DNA of 64,000 nucleotides from Terriglobus tenax (GTDB taxonomy: Bacteria; Acidobacteriota; Terriglobia; Terriglobales; Acidobacteriaceae). Positions 51,057-59,630 of this stretch are shown here, piece by piece. Location: contig NZ_JAGSYA010000003.1 of NCBI RefSeq assembly GCF_025685395.1, forward strand, positions 744,001-808,000, given 5' to 3'. Made by a program: the position numbers and the translations under genes. Each line of letters starts with the position of its first letter. Positions within the stretch are counted from its first letter, which is position 1. The notes beneath the pieces are model-generated. The model was not told the origin of the DNA. It saw only the letters and a program-made list of their open reading frames with translations, and made no database searches.

Positions 51057-51227
51057 ATGTCATTTGCGCTTTACATGGTTGGATACGCCATTCTCATCGC
51101 AGGAGTCGGGTATGCCGCGCACCTGGCGCACGTCTCACAGCACTGGATCTTCGCCATTGTTCTGGTGATGGTCGGAGCCGGTCTGCTTGGCGCCGTGAAA
51201 AACACCCGGCACAAAGACCCTGCTTAG
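51057..51227 (+). CDS. 56-aa small membrane protein
   Basis: The short frame starts at ATG 51057 with AAGGAGGGG 8 bases upstream, a near-ideal ribosome site. It encodes 56 residues with two hydrophobic helices (MVGYAILIAGVGYAAHLA and WIFAIVLVMVGAGLLGAV) joined by HVSQH and a basic tail (KNTRHKDPA). I do not recognise a family. The same-strand larger membrane-protein gene ends 55 bases earlier, so they may be cotranscribed. Confidence 0.75.
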   Translation: MSFALYMVGYAILIAGVGYAAHLAHVSQHWIFAIVLVMVGAGLLGAVKNTRHKDPA

Positions 51228-51299
51228 CCGGAACCGGTTTCCCGCGCCCTGCATTGCCAAACCGGCTAAACGTACAGTCCGTCCGGGTAAAATAGACCC

Positions 51300-52913
51300 G
51301 TGGACTCCCTAATCGCCGCCGACGCCGCATCTACCTCGACCATCGCGATTCTCGACTTCGGGTCGCAATACACCCAGCTCATCGCGCGCCGCATCCGCGA
51401 ATTCAACGTCTTCTCCGTGGTGCTGCCCTGCACCACGCCGCTGGCGGACGTGCTCGCCCTGAATCCCAGGGGAATCATCCTGTCCGGCGGTCCCTGCTCG
51501 GTCTACGACGCTGACGCCCCGGCTGCCGATCCCAGGGTGCTCGCCACCGGCCTGCCCATCCTCGGCATCTGCTACGGCCTGCAGTTCATCACCCACCATC
51601 TCGGTGGCCAGGTCCACCCGGCAGACAAGCGCGAGTACGGTCATGCCAAGGTGCAGATCGCTACGCACAATCGTCTCTTCTCCGGTCTGCCGGCGGAAAT
51701 CAACGTCTGGATGTCGCACGGTGACTCCGCCGTCCGCCTGCCCGAGGGCTTTACCCAGACCGCGCAAACCTCCAGCGCGCTGGCCGGCATCGCCAACGAA
51801 GAGAAGCAGATCTGGGCCGTGCAGTTCCATCCCGAGGTGCATCACTCCGAAAAGGGAAGCGAGCTGCTGCGCAACTTTGCCATCAACATCTGCGGAGCCA
51901 AGCCCGACTGGACCCCGGAACACTTCATCCAGACGACCATTGAGCGCGTCCGCCAGCAGGTTGGCCCCACCGGCCACGCCATCTGCGGTCTCTCCGGCGG
52001 AGTCGACTCCTCCGTCGCCGCCGTACTCGTGCACAAAGCCATCGGCGACCGCCTGACCTGCATCTTCGTCAACAACGGCGTTCTGCGGAAGGACGAGTTC
52101 GAGAAGGTACAGGCCACCATGCGCGAAAAGCTTGGCCTGAATGTCGTCGCTGTGGATGCAGGCAAGCGTTTCCTCTCGCGCCTCTCCGGCATCACCGACC
52201 CCGAAGCCAAGCGCAAGATCATCGGCAATGAGTTCATCGCGGTCTTCGACGATGAGGCCGAAAAGATCCTCAGCGGACTGGAATCGAAGGGCAAGGCTGA
52301 GCACGACGCCGAGGGCAACGAGGTCGCCTGGCTCGTCCAGGGAACGCTCTATCCGGACGTGATCGAGTCCTCCTCTGTGAAGGGCCCCTCGCAGACCATC
52401 AAGAGCCACCACAACGTCGGCGGTCTGCCGGAGAACATGAAGCTCAAGCTGATTGAGCCGCTGCGCGACCTTTTCAAGGACGAGGTTCGCCGCATCGGCC
52501 GCGATCTGCAGATGCCGGAAGAGATCCTCGAGCGCCAGCCTTTCCCCGGCCCCGGCCTCGCCGTCCGCATTGTCGGCGAAATTACCCCGGACCGCGTAGC
52601 TATCCTGCAGGAGGCCGACGCCATTGTCGTCGAAGAGATCAAGACCGCCGGTCTCTACCGCCAGCTCTGGCAGAGCTTCGCCGTCCTTCTGCCGGTCAAG
52701 AGCGTCGGCGTGATGGGCGATCAGCGCACCTACGCCTACACCTGCGCCATCCGCGCCGTAACCAGTGAAGACGGCATGACCGCCGACTGGGCTCCGCTGC
52801 CGTACGAGGTGCTGAAGACCATCTCAAGCCGCATCGTCAACGAGGTCCGCGGCATCAATCGCGTCGTCTACGACATCACCTCGAAGCCACCGGGCACCAT
52901 CGAGTGGGAGTAG
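51300..52913 (+). CDS. guaA: GMP synthase (glutamine-hydrolysing)
   Basis: GuaA aminates XMP to GMP with glutamine and ATP. The 537-residue protein has a class I glutamine amidotransferase domain (about 15-205) with nucleophile Cys91 in LGICYGLQF and His/Glu in [11 protein letters not shown]-loop ATP pyrophosphatase follows with [11 protein letters not shown] at about 231-241, then dimerisation segments including [14 protein letters not shown] and the end KPPGTIEWE. All active-site motifs are intact. The start is GTG with no strong ribosome site nearby, 72 bases after the small membrane gene. Confidence 0.96.
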   Translation: MDSLIAADAASTSTIAILDFGSQYTQLIARRIREFNVFSVVLPCTTPLADVLALNPRGIILSGGPCSVYDADAPAADPRVLATGLPILGICYGLQFITHHLGGQVHPADKREYGHAKVQIATHNRLFSGLPAEINVWMSHGDSAVRLPEGFTQTAQTSSALAGIANEEKQIWAVQFHPEVHHSEKGSELLRNFAINICGAKPDWTPEHFIQTTIERVRQQVGPTGHAICGLSGGVDSSVAAVLVHKAIGDRLTCIFVNNGVLRKDEFEKVQATMREKLGLNVVAVDAGKRFLSRLSGITDPEAKRKIIGNEFIAVFDDEAEKILSGLESKGKAEHDAEGNEVAWLVQGTLYPDVIESSSVKGPSQTIKSHHNVGGLPENMKLKLIEPLRDLFKDEVRRIGRDLQMPEEILERQPFPGPGLAVRIVGEITPDRVAILQEADAIVVEEIKTAGLYRQLWQSFAVLLPVKSVGVMGDQRTYAYTCAIRAVTSEDGMTADWAPLPYEVLKTISSRIVNEVRGINRVVYDITSKPPGTIEWE

Positions 52914-53026
52914 GGACATCGATCGAAGCGAGACCCGCTTTTCTTGCCCTTGTCATCCTGGAAGGGTGAGCTTCTCGCCTTTGTCTTGCCATCAGGGCAT
53001 GGCTTCAGCCATACCCGAAAATTAAG

Positions 53027-53069
53027 AGAAATCAGAACGCCGGTCATTGAGGCCGGCGTTCTGATTTCT
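53027..53069. terminator. 17-bp stem terminator between convergent guaA and POTRA genes
   Basis: AGAAATCAGAACGCCGG and its exact reverse complement enclose a 9-base loop (TCATTGAGG). The stem has A/T-rich ends ATTTCT on both strands. The 163-base gap holds nothing else clear. Confidence 0.88.
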
Positions 53070-53077
53070 ACGCTTTG

Positions 53078-54352
53078 CTATCCCCGCATCTTCGTAAAGC
53101 TCACCTCAAGTACGACCGTCTTCGCCGTTGGATCAACCGTCTGCTTGAAGGCGCTGCTGTATCCCTCAAACGGCGGAGACGCGATATGCGTTTTCAGGAA
53201 TGCAGTCACTGCACCCGCATCGAAGACGTCCCCGGGCTTCATGCTCCAGTCCTTGTCCCACACGCTCTGCTGTCCCGCGTTCAGGCCGGTCACCTTCGCG
53301 ACCTCCAGGTGGTAGACCTCGCCCGGCACAACCTCCACCTTCATGTTGGCCGTATGCGTTGCCTCATCCAGCGCGGGAACTGCATTCACCGTCACGTCGA
53401 GATAGCCATGTTGGCGGTAGACATTCTGGATCGCATTCATCGCGGTGTTCAGGGATTTCTGCGAGACCGGCGCCCCGGTCTGCAGCTTCGCTCCGGCTAG
53501 AAACTGTTCCTGCGTCATCCAGGGCGACCCCGCCCAGCTCACCGAGCCCAGCTTGTAGACCTCGCCTTCCATCACCGTCGTCGTCAAAGCCACCTGCACT
53601 GGCCCCGTTCCGGTGAAGCTCCGCTCGACCGGCGACATCTTCGCCGCCATATAGCCCGCATCGCGATAGACCGTCAGCAGCGTGTCCGCGATATCGCGTC
53701 CGCCCACCGTCGTACTGTACGGCCGTCCAGCAAGCGCGGAGGTCAGCTTCTGTACGGACGGTTGCATCGCGGCCGACGCGCCCTGTACTGTTACCGCTCC
53801 AAAAAAGATCGCAGGCTGCGCAACCCGGTATGCAGCCACGCGGTAGGGAACACCTGGGCTTGGCTCAAGTACCTGCTCGTCCACCTTCGCCCCGGCCATG
53901 CCTTTCTCCTGCAGCATGGCTTCAAGTGCGGCCTGAACGGAGCTCTGCAGTGTCCCAGCCTCGGGAACCGTCTCTCCGGTCAGCGGAACCCGGCGGCTGA
54001 TCTCGGCCTTTAGTTCTTCCGGGGTCCACCAGACGAAGTTCGCGTACGAAATGTGCAGCAGCTTGCCAGGATCGACCGGCTTCACCTTGAAAATGACGTT
54101 GACCGCCTTCATGGGGCCGTCCAGCGTAGCCTGCAAATCCTCAAAGGCGCCGGAGTCCACCAGCTTCTGTGCGGCTGCCTGCAGGCTCTCGTTGCCAACT
54201 GCCTGCCCCGGCTTCAGGCCGGAAGCGGCTTCCAGTTCGGCTTGTGTGTAGGGAGTCTGGCCGTCGAAAACGATCTGCTTGACGGTGTACTGCGCATTGG
54301 CTGAGACAGTAAAGGCGAACAGAAGGGCAGGGATGCAAAGGAGAGAGCGCAT
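53078..54352 (-). CDS. Secreted POTRA-repeat protein without a beta-barrel
   Basis: POTRA domains are periplasmic modules of BamA/TamA-like outer-membrane insertases and TpsB exporters. The 424-residue protein has a signal peptide (about 1-20, ending ANA-Q), a first POTRA (about 20-95, VKQIVFDGQTPYTQAELEAA, ASGLKPGQAVGNESLQAAAQ), a middle region, and further POTRA-like repeats around 195-265 and 265-345 with VYKLGSVSWAGSPWMT and AIQNVYRQHGYLDVTVNAVP. It stops after about residue 420 with no barrel. Acidobacterial genomes often have such barrel-less proteins. It may be an adaptor for a BAM-like complex. The ATG at 54352 has no good ribosome site. Confidence 0.78.
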   Translation of the reverse strand: MRSLLCIPALLFAFTVSANAQYTVKQIVFDGQTPYTQAELEAASGLKPGQAVGNESLQAAAQKLVDSGAFEDLQATLDGPMKAVNVIFKVKPVDPGKLLHISYANFVWWTPEELKAEISRRVPLTGETVPEAGTLQSSVQAALEAMLQEKGMAGAKVDEQVLEPSPGVPYRVAAYRVAQPAIFFGAVTVQGASAAMQPSVQKLTSALAGRPYSTTVGGRDIADTLLTVYRDAGYMAAKMSPVERSFTGTGPVQVALTTTVMEGEVYKLGSVSWAGSPWMTQEQFLAGAKLQTGAPVSQKSLNTAMNAIQNVYRQHGYLDVTVNAVPALDEATHTANMKVEVVPGEVYHLEVAKVTGLNAGQQSVWDKDWSMKPGDVFDAGAVTAFLKTHIASPPFEGYSSAFKQTVDPTAKTVVLEVSFTKMRG

Positions 54353-54567
54353 GGAATACGGCGATGCTACCGTGATCCCCATGCCCCGGCAAGGGGATTT
54401 CCCGGCATGCAACAAAGACTGAAATCCCTGCTAAAGAGCATCCACTTCCTGCCGATAGGTGTAGCAGGTACGACACAGATCCCGGCCAGTTCGAACAGGT
54501 TACGAAAGATCCTGCTCACCTTCCGGTATCAAACACGTACATTCTGTGGGAGAATACTGCAAAGCTC

Positions 54568-54978
54568 ATGCGCACATCCCAACACTTCGTACGGACGCTT
54601 CTGCTGACGGCGCTTGCCCTCGGCATGAATCTGCTTTCGTACGCGGATGTTGCTCATGGCCGAGCGGCGCACCATCGTTCGCGCATCAGCTACTCCCACG
54701 TACCTCCGCATGGATCGCACCGGCCCACCGGCCGCGGCGGACGTACGCTGCGTGTCGCCGCCACGGACAATCAATCCTCTGATTCCGCAGAGGTTGCGCT
54801 CGCTCCCAAGCTGAAGCCGATTCATCCGGCGGTTCCATCGCCGACAGTTGCACTTCTGCAGCAAAGCCTGCTGCCGCAGCCGGAGAACCTTTCCGCGCCG
54901 CTGGCCCAGGCGCATGTACTTGCCCAGGGTTCCGCTCCGCGTGCACCCGGCGGCTCCCGCGCTCCTCCCATCGCTTAA
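54568..54978 (+). CDS. Small secreted low-complexity protein, unknown
   Basis: The 136-residue product has an N-terminal signal-like segment (about 8-28, VRTLLLTALALGMNLLSYA) and thereafter Pro/Ser/Ala/Arg-rich sequence without folded motifs. The ATG has no ribosome site, and an overlapping minus-strand frame is similarly open, so this call is tentative. The 215-base gap before it contains an imperfect pair GGGATTTC/GAAATCCC at 54394-54428. It precedes the carbonic anhydrase by about 107 bases. Confidence 0.45.
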   Translation: MRTSQHFVRTLLLTALALGMNLLSYADVAHGRAAHHRSRISYSHVPPHGSHRPTGRGGRTLRVAATDNQSSDSAEVALAPKLKPIHPAVPSPTVALLQQSLLPQPENLSAPLAQAHVLAQGSAPRAPGGSRAPPIA

Positions 54979-55085
54979 ATCTCCACCGCAAAGCCCCTCG
55001 TTTGCGCTGCGTCGTCGTGTCTACGTACGTCTGCCGCCGCAAGCGCGCCACGTTTCCCTTTGCCTTTTGTCAGGAGATTCAAACG

Positions 55086-55739
55086 ATGCAGCGCCTTTTA
55101 GATGGCTACGCCCGTTTTCGCACCGAAGTTTTCCCGCACCATTCTTCGCTCTTCGCCCAGTTGGCCCGCGGACAGAAGCCTGAAGTCTGCTTTATCACCT
55201 GCTCGGACTCCCGCGTTATGCCGGAGATGATCTTTCAGTGCGAGCCCGGTCAGATCTTCCCCATTCGCACCGCTGGCAACCTGGTTCCGCCTCCGGGTGA
55301 GTCACACAGCGGCGTCACCGCCACCGTCGAGTACGCCGTCAAAGGCCTCAAGGTCACCGACATCGTCGTCTGCGGTCATTCCGGCTGCGGCGCCATGAAG
55401 GAGTTCCTGGAGCGCAAGCACGTCGACGAGCTGCCTGCCGTTCACGCCTGGCTGCGTCACGCCGGCCCTTCGTCGAAGTGGCTGCGCGGTCTCTTCGAAC
55501 AGGCTGGCGACATCTCCCCGGAAAAGCAGCTTGAGCTGCTGACCCAGGCCAACATCCTTGCACAGCTCAACCACCTGGCCCAGCACTCGGCCGTTGCCGA
55601 AGGCCTCGCCTCCGGCACGCTCCGTCTGCACGGCTGGATCTATGACATCGCCACCGGAGAGATCCTCTCGCTCGATACCGACTCTGGAGCCTTTCTTCCC
55701 CTGTCGGTAGAACCCGAACCCGCACTTCATATCGCATAG
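55086..55739 (+). CDS. Beta-class carbonic anhydrase
   Basis: It interconverts CO2 and bicarbonate with a zinc ion. The 217-residue protein has all expected ligands: Cys39, Asp41 and Arg43 in ITCSDSR, and His98 and Cys101 in VVCGHSGCG. FPIRTAGNLVPPP and GWIYDIATGEILSLD are further family marks. The ATG at 55086 follows GGAG at good distance; an upstream in-frame start is not needed. The SulP transporter gene begins 22 bases after its stop, so they probably form a bicarbonate module. Length matches plant/bacterial-type cytosolic enzymes with no signal peptide. Confidence 0.94.
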   Translation: MQRLLDGYARFRTEVFPHHSSLFAQLARGQKPEVCFITCSDSRVMPEMIFQCEPGQIFPIRTAGNLVPPPGESHSGVTATVEYAVKGLKVTDIVVCGHSGCGAMKEFLERKHVDELPAVHAWLRHAGPSSKWLRGLFEQAGDISPEKQLELLTQANILAQLNHLAQHSAVAEGLASGTLRLHGWIYDIATGEILSLDTDSGAFLPLSVEPEPALHIA

Positions 55740-55761
55740 CCGTTAGACAAGGAAACTCACT

Positions 55762-57288
55762 ATGAAAAATACAGTTAAGCAGCCGGCAAACGGCGCACTG
55801 GTGAAGGACCTTTCGGCCTCGTTAGTTGTCTTCCTGGTTGCCCTGCCTTTGTGCATGGGCATCGCTCTGGCATCTGGCGTTCCACCGGCCCGGGGTATTG
55901 TCACCGGCATCGTAGGCGGAGTCATCGTTGGTCTGTTGTCCGGATCGCCGCTGCAGGTCAGCGGCCCAGCGGCAGGCCTGGCAGTTATCGTCTTCGAACT
56001 TATCCAGGAGCACGGCCTCTCCGCGCTCGGTCCTATCCTTATCCTCGCCGGCGCCATGCAGCTCATCGCCGGCCTGCTGAAGATGGGCCGCTGGTTCCGC
56101 GCCATCTCGCCGGAGGTTATCCACGGCATGCTGGCCGGCATCGGTATCCTCATCGTCATCCAGCAGTTCCACGTCGTGCTCGATCGTGCGCCCAAGTCCA
56201 ACGGAGTGGCCAATATCCTTGCCATGGGAGAAGCCGTCTTCGGTGGCCTGTTCCCGCTCAACGGCAGCAAGGAAGAAGCCGCGGCCCTCGTCGGCCTGGT
56301 CACCCTTGCCGTCATGATGTTGTGGGAGCGCTTCCGTCCTGCAAAGCTGCGCCTGCTTCCTGGCGCCCTGCTCGGCATCTCCGCCGGCACCGCCGTCGCG
56401 CAGATCTGGCATCTCGGTGTGAACCGCGTCAATGTCCCCGCGAACCTCAGCGACATGGTCAGCCTCACCGGTCCCGCCTCCATGGGGGCTATCAACTGGT
56501 TCGGCTTTCTGGGCACCGCCGCCGCACTGGCCTTTATCGCATCAGCGGAAACTCTTCTCTCCGCCGCCGCGGTGGACCAGATGCAGACCCGTGTTCAGGC
56601 CAACTACGACAAGGAACTGGCAGCGCAGGGCGTCGGCAACATCCTCTGCGGTTTCCTCGGAGCGTTGCCCATGACCGGCGTCATCGTTCGCAGTTCGGCC
56701 AATGTGCAGGCTGGCGCGGAGACACGCAAGTCCACCATCCTTCATGGCATGTGGCTCCTGCTCTTCGTCCTGGCTCTGCCGTTCGTCCTGCGCATGATTC
56801 CCACCGCCAGCCTTGCCGCTGTGCTGGTGCTCACCGGCATCAAACTGGTCAAGCCCAGGGACATCCTGCACCTGCGCCGTTTTGGCTGGGCGCCGGTTGC
56901 CATCTATCTTGTATCGATGGGTACGATTGTGGCGACCAATCTTCTCACCGGCGTTCTGGTCGGCATCGGTCTCTCCCTGCTGCGTGTCCTGTGGAAGGTC
57001 GCGCACCTTGAGACCAGTGTCGAGGAGAAGGATGGCCGCACGGAGGTACACTTCTCTGGAGTCGGTACCTTCCTCGCCATTCCCAAGATCGCCGCTGCTC
57101 TTGACGCCGTGCCCACTGACAAACCCGTCATGGTGCACACCCACTCCCTGCGCTACGTCGACCATGCCTGCATCGAAATCATTGAGAGCTGGGTCGAGCG
57201 CCGCAAGGGGCAGGGAGGCATCGTCCACATCGAGGTCGACCTGCTGCTCCGCCGTTACAACACGCCGGTCAGTCGCAGCATCGCCTAG
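55762..57288 (+). CDS. SulP-family inorganic anion transporter (possible bicarbonate transporter)
   Basis: SulP proteins carry sulfate, bicarbonate or other anions; BicA is the cyanobacterial bicarbonate type. The 508-residue protein has about eleven hydrophobic segments with LVALPLCMGIALASGVPPARGIVTG-like start in sections, SGPAAGLAVIVFELIQEHGL, AFIASAETLLSAAAVDQM, and a C-terminal STAS-like region (about 400-500, PKIAAALDAVPTDKPVMVHTH, HSLRYVDHACIEIIESW). The short loop before STAS makes it compact. Its close link with carbonic anhydrase (22 bases) suggests bicarbonate transport, but sulfate cannot be excluded. It ends before a strong terminator. Confidence 0.88.
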   Translation: MKNTVKQPANGALVKDLSASLVVFLVALPLCMGIALASGVPPARGIVTGIVGGVIVGLLSGSPLQVSGPAAGLAVIVFELIQEHGLSALGPILILAGAMQLIAGLLKMGRWFRAISPEVIHGMLAGIGILIVIQQFHVVLDRAPKSNGVANILAMGEAVFGGLFPLNGSKEEAAALVGLVTLAVMMLWERFRPAKLRLLPGALLGISAGTAVAQIWHLGVNRVNVPANLSDMVSLTGPASMGAINWFGFLGTAAALAFIASAETLLSAAAVDQMQTRVQANYDKELAAQGVGNILCGFLGALPMTGVIVRSSANVQAGAETRKSTILHGMWLLLFVLALPFVLRMIPTASLAAVLVLTGIKLVKPRDILHLRRFGWAPVAIYLVSMGTIVATNLLTGVLVGIGLSLLRVLWKVAHLETSVEEKDGRTEVHFSGVGTFLAIPKIAAALDAVPTDKPVMVHTHSLRYVDHACIEIIESWVERRKGQGGIVHIEVDLLLRRYNTPVSRSIA

Positions 57289-57350
57289 GTTTGCTCTTTT
57301 GCTGTGCGCGGGTTCTGCCAGAGGACCGGCGCCATCCAAAGCAAAGAGCA

Positions 57351-57377
57351 GGGCCCGCCAGTTGGCGGGCCCTTTTT
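57351..57377 (+). terminator. Rho-independent terminator after the SulP gene
   Basis: GGGCCCGCC and GGCGGGCCC form a 9-bp stem over AGTT, followed by TTTTTATT. Confidence 0.92.
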
Positions 57378-57399
57378 ATTGTTTCTTGAAGCGTGGGGT

Positions 57400-58410
57400 T
57401 TAGCCCAGCTCCTCCATGCTGTTGACGCCGAACTTCTTGTACCACGGAGTCGCCGCGGCCAGCGCCTTGTTGACGTTCTCAATGTTCTCCACGCCGGTCG
57501 TGTTCAGCCAGTCCTCAAAAGCCTTGGGGCCCTGTTTGGCGTAGATGGCGATGCCGTCATACCAGGTCGCACGGCCGCACAGAACACCGTTGAACTTGGT
57601 GCCCGACTCGCCCGAAAGCTCCAGCGTCTCAATGAACACCGGGTTGGTGACGCCTGCCGACAGGTAGATGAACGGCTTGTGAGACATCGACTCCGCATCG
57701 CGGAAGTGCTGCAGAGCCTCGGCACGTGTGTAGGCCTTCTCGCCCTTGAAGGCGCGCGTGCCTTCCACAAACGCCATCTCGATCGGCACCTCGACCTTCA
57801 GCACGTCCACGCCATAGCGCTCCTTGCCGAATTCAGCCATCGAGCCGGAGACAACCTCGGGCTTCTTGCGAGCGTACGCCAACGTCTTTTCGCCGGTGCC
57901 GTCTTCGTTGTAGCCCACCGTCTCCAGGAAGAAGGGAATGTCGTGGTAACGGCATTCGTCGCCAATACGCTCCACCCAGGCATGCTTCAGGTCGTTGACC
58001 GGGGTGGCTTCAAAGGGGCTGTAATACAGCAGGATCTTGATGCAGTCGGCGCCGGCCTCTTTCAGGCGGCGGACGCTCCATACATCCAGCAGGTCGGGCA
58101 GGCGGCCCGGCGTGTTGGCGTCGTAGCCAGTCTTTTCATAGGCCAGCAGAAGACCGGCGTTATTGCGCGCCTTGGCGGCGGGAAGTCCGAACTCAGGGTC
58201 CAGCAGAATGGCCGAGGCATGCTTGGTCAGCACCGAGCTGACCAGGAGCTTGAACTCTTCCAGATCATGCGCCGTAGCCGTGCCACCGCGCTCCTTGGCA
58301 ATGGACTTCTGCAGCGATCCACGCTGGTCCATGGCTGCGGCGGCAATCACGCCACGCTTGTCCGATACTGCCTTCAGTCCTGCAAGTTTGCCGGGTGTGG
58401 GCTTGGTCAT
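57400..58410 (-). CDS. Tagatose 1,6-bisphosphate aldolase-type enzyme (LacD family)
   Basis: LacD cleaves tagatose 1,6-bisphosphate to dihydroxyacetone phosphate and glyceraldehyde 3-phosphate. The 336-residue product has GVIAAAAMDQRGSLQK near the start, SAILLDPEFGLPAA, ADCIKILLYYSPFE with the expected Schiff-base Lys, PFFLETVGYN, DVLKVEVPIEM with the second Lys and KPFIYLSAGVTNPVFIETLE. All are intact. The ATG at 58410 follows AGGAG. No lacA, lacB or tagatose kinase is in the window, so the aldolase may work in general sugar bisphosphate metabolism, possibly as a substitute for fructose bisphosphate aldolase. Confidence 0.88.
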   Translation of the reverse strand: MTKPTPGKLAGLKAVSDKRGVIAAAAMDQRGSLQKSIAKERGGTATAHDLEEFKLLVSSVLTKHASAILLDPEFGLPAAKARNNAGLLLAYEKTGYDANTPGRLPDLLDVWSVRRLKEAGADCIKILLYYSPFEATPVNDLKHAWVERIGDECRYHDIPFFLETVGYNEDGTGEKTLAYARKKPEVVSGSMAEFGKERYGVDVLKVEVPIEMAFVEGTRAFKGEKAYTRAEALQHFRDAESMSHKPFIYLSAGVTNPVFIETLELSGESGTKFNGVLCGRATWYDGIAIYAKQGPKAFEDWLNTTGVENIENVNKALAAATPWYKKFGVNSMEELG

Positions 58411-58567
58411 AAGGTCTCCTGCTTGTCTGTTCCTCGTGATCAATTGGTTTGATTCCAACGGGATGCTTCAAGGTTCGCGGCGACGACGTTAAATCAACCA
58501 CGACCCGCCTGTCGAATCGGTGCTTACCACTGTACAACACGCGTTCGATAATCGCGGAAAAATTCGA

Positions 58568-59296
58568 TTATCGAACAGATTGCTTTTGCAGTATAAATAA
58601 ATCCCGGATTCCAGCCTCCGCATAGTCCAGCATCGTTCCCAATTGCTGCCGCGTATACGGATGTCGTTCCGCCGTCGCCTGTGTCTCCACCAGGCCGCCG
58701 CTCTCCGTCATCACCACGTTCATATCCACTTCCGCCTGTGAGTCTTCCTCGTAGCAAAGATCCAGAAGCACATTTCCCTCTACGATGCCGACACTGGTTG
58801 CGGCGACCATCTCGCGCATCGGATTCTTCGGTAATGTACCTGCTTCCACCAGCTTGTTCAGGGCCAGAGACAGCGCGGCGCAGGCGCCGGTAATCGCCGC
58901 CGTACGCGTTCCGCCATCGGCCTGCAGCACATCGCAATCCAGAATCACCGTGCGCTCGCCCAGTGCCTGCATATCCACTACCGAACGCAAAGAGCGGCCG
59001 ATCAGTCGCTGAATCTCGTGCGTGCGGCCGCCAATCTTGCCGCGCTCCGCTTCACGCGGCGTACGCGTCAGCGTCGCCCGCGGCAGCATGCCATACTCGG
59101 CGGTCACCCATCCGCGGCCAGAGTTCCGCAGCCACCCGGGAACGCCGTTCTCAATCGTCGCATTGCACAGCACGCGGGTATGGCCGGCTTCAATCAGCAC
59201 GGATCCTTCCGCTGTTGCAACAAAACCCGGGGTCAGAGTGGTAAGACGAAGCTGATCGGCCATGCGATCGCCAGGACGAAGAAACGGAGTTGCCAT
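58568..59296 (-). CDS. rph: Ribonuclease PH
   Basis: RNase PH is a phosphate-dependent 3'-to-5' exoribonuclease that trims tRNA 3' ends. The 242-residue protein has the family motifs [60 protein letters not shown] with RNA-binding arginines, [23 protein letters not shown] and [19 protein letters not shown] in sections. The N-terminus [11 protein letters not shown] resembles the usual MRPDGR start. Position is about 157 bases upstream of the LacD gene on the same strand, with no evident functional link. Confidence 0.96.
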   Translation of the reverse strand: MATPFLRPGDRMADQLRLTTLTPGFVATAEGSVLIEAGHTRVLCNATIENGVPGWLRNSGRGWVTAEYGMLPRATLTRTPREAERGKIGGRTHEIQRLIGRSLRSVVDMQALGERTVILDCDVLQADGGTRTAAITGACAALSLALNKLVEAGTLPKNPMREMVAATSVGIVEGNVLLDLCYEEDSQAEVDMNVVMTESGGLVETQATAERHPYTRQQLGTMLDYAEAGIRDLFILQKQSVR

Positions 59297-59630
59297 GGAG
59301 CGATTGTAATAAGGTCACAATCCATCCCATTTCGGAACACCTGTTCAAACGACCGTTCCGAAACGGGAAATAGCAGAAAAGCCGCGTCTTTACCGCGAAA
59401 GCCCTACCGCCAGCCCTTTTATGTTCCCGTTTCGGGAAACCCCGTTGTCCCAGTTTGGAAGACGTTCGAGCGGATTTGCATTTTGTTTCAAAGACTTACC
59501 AGTTTGGCACTCGACGTGATATCCAGACTGGCATACAAACGTTACTATCCCTTGTTTGATGGGTTCTAAAAATGCTGGCGTCTTTGCTGAGTTGTTCCGC
59601 CTTCTGTCTCTCTGCTAACGGAGGTATGGC
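59297..59630. other. 334-base divergent promoter region between rph and the sigma-54 regulator
   Basis: No gene is supported here. The segment contains three related dyads: CCCATTTCGGAAC at 59326-59338 paired with GTTCCGAAACGGG at 59355-59367, and the palindrome TTCCCGTTTCGGGAA at 59424-59438. The shared core is GTTTCGG. They lie about 190-305 bases upstream of the regulator start, a usual distance for enhancer-type sites. A weak -24-like TGGCAC at 59505 lacks a good -12 element. Confidence 0.55.

Noticed and set aside
59504-59520. Possible sigma-54 promoter for the response regulator gene
   Set aside because: TGGCAC fits the -24 element, but the -12 position reads GTGAT instead of TTGCW, so I do not call it.
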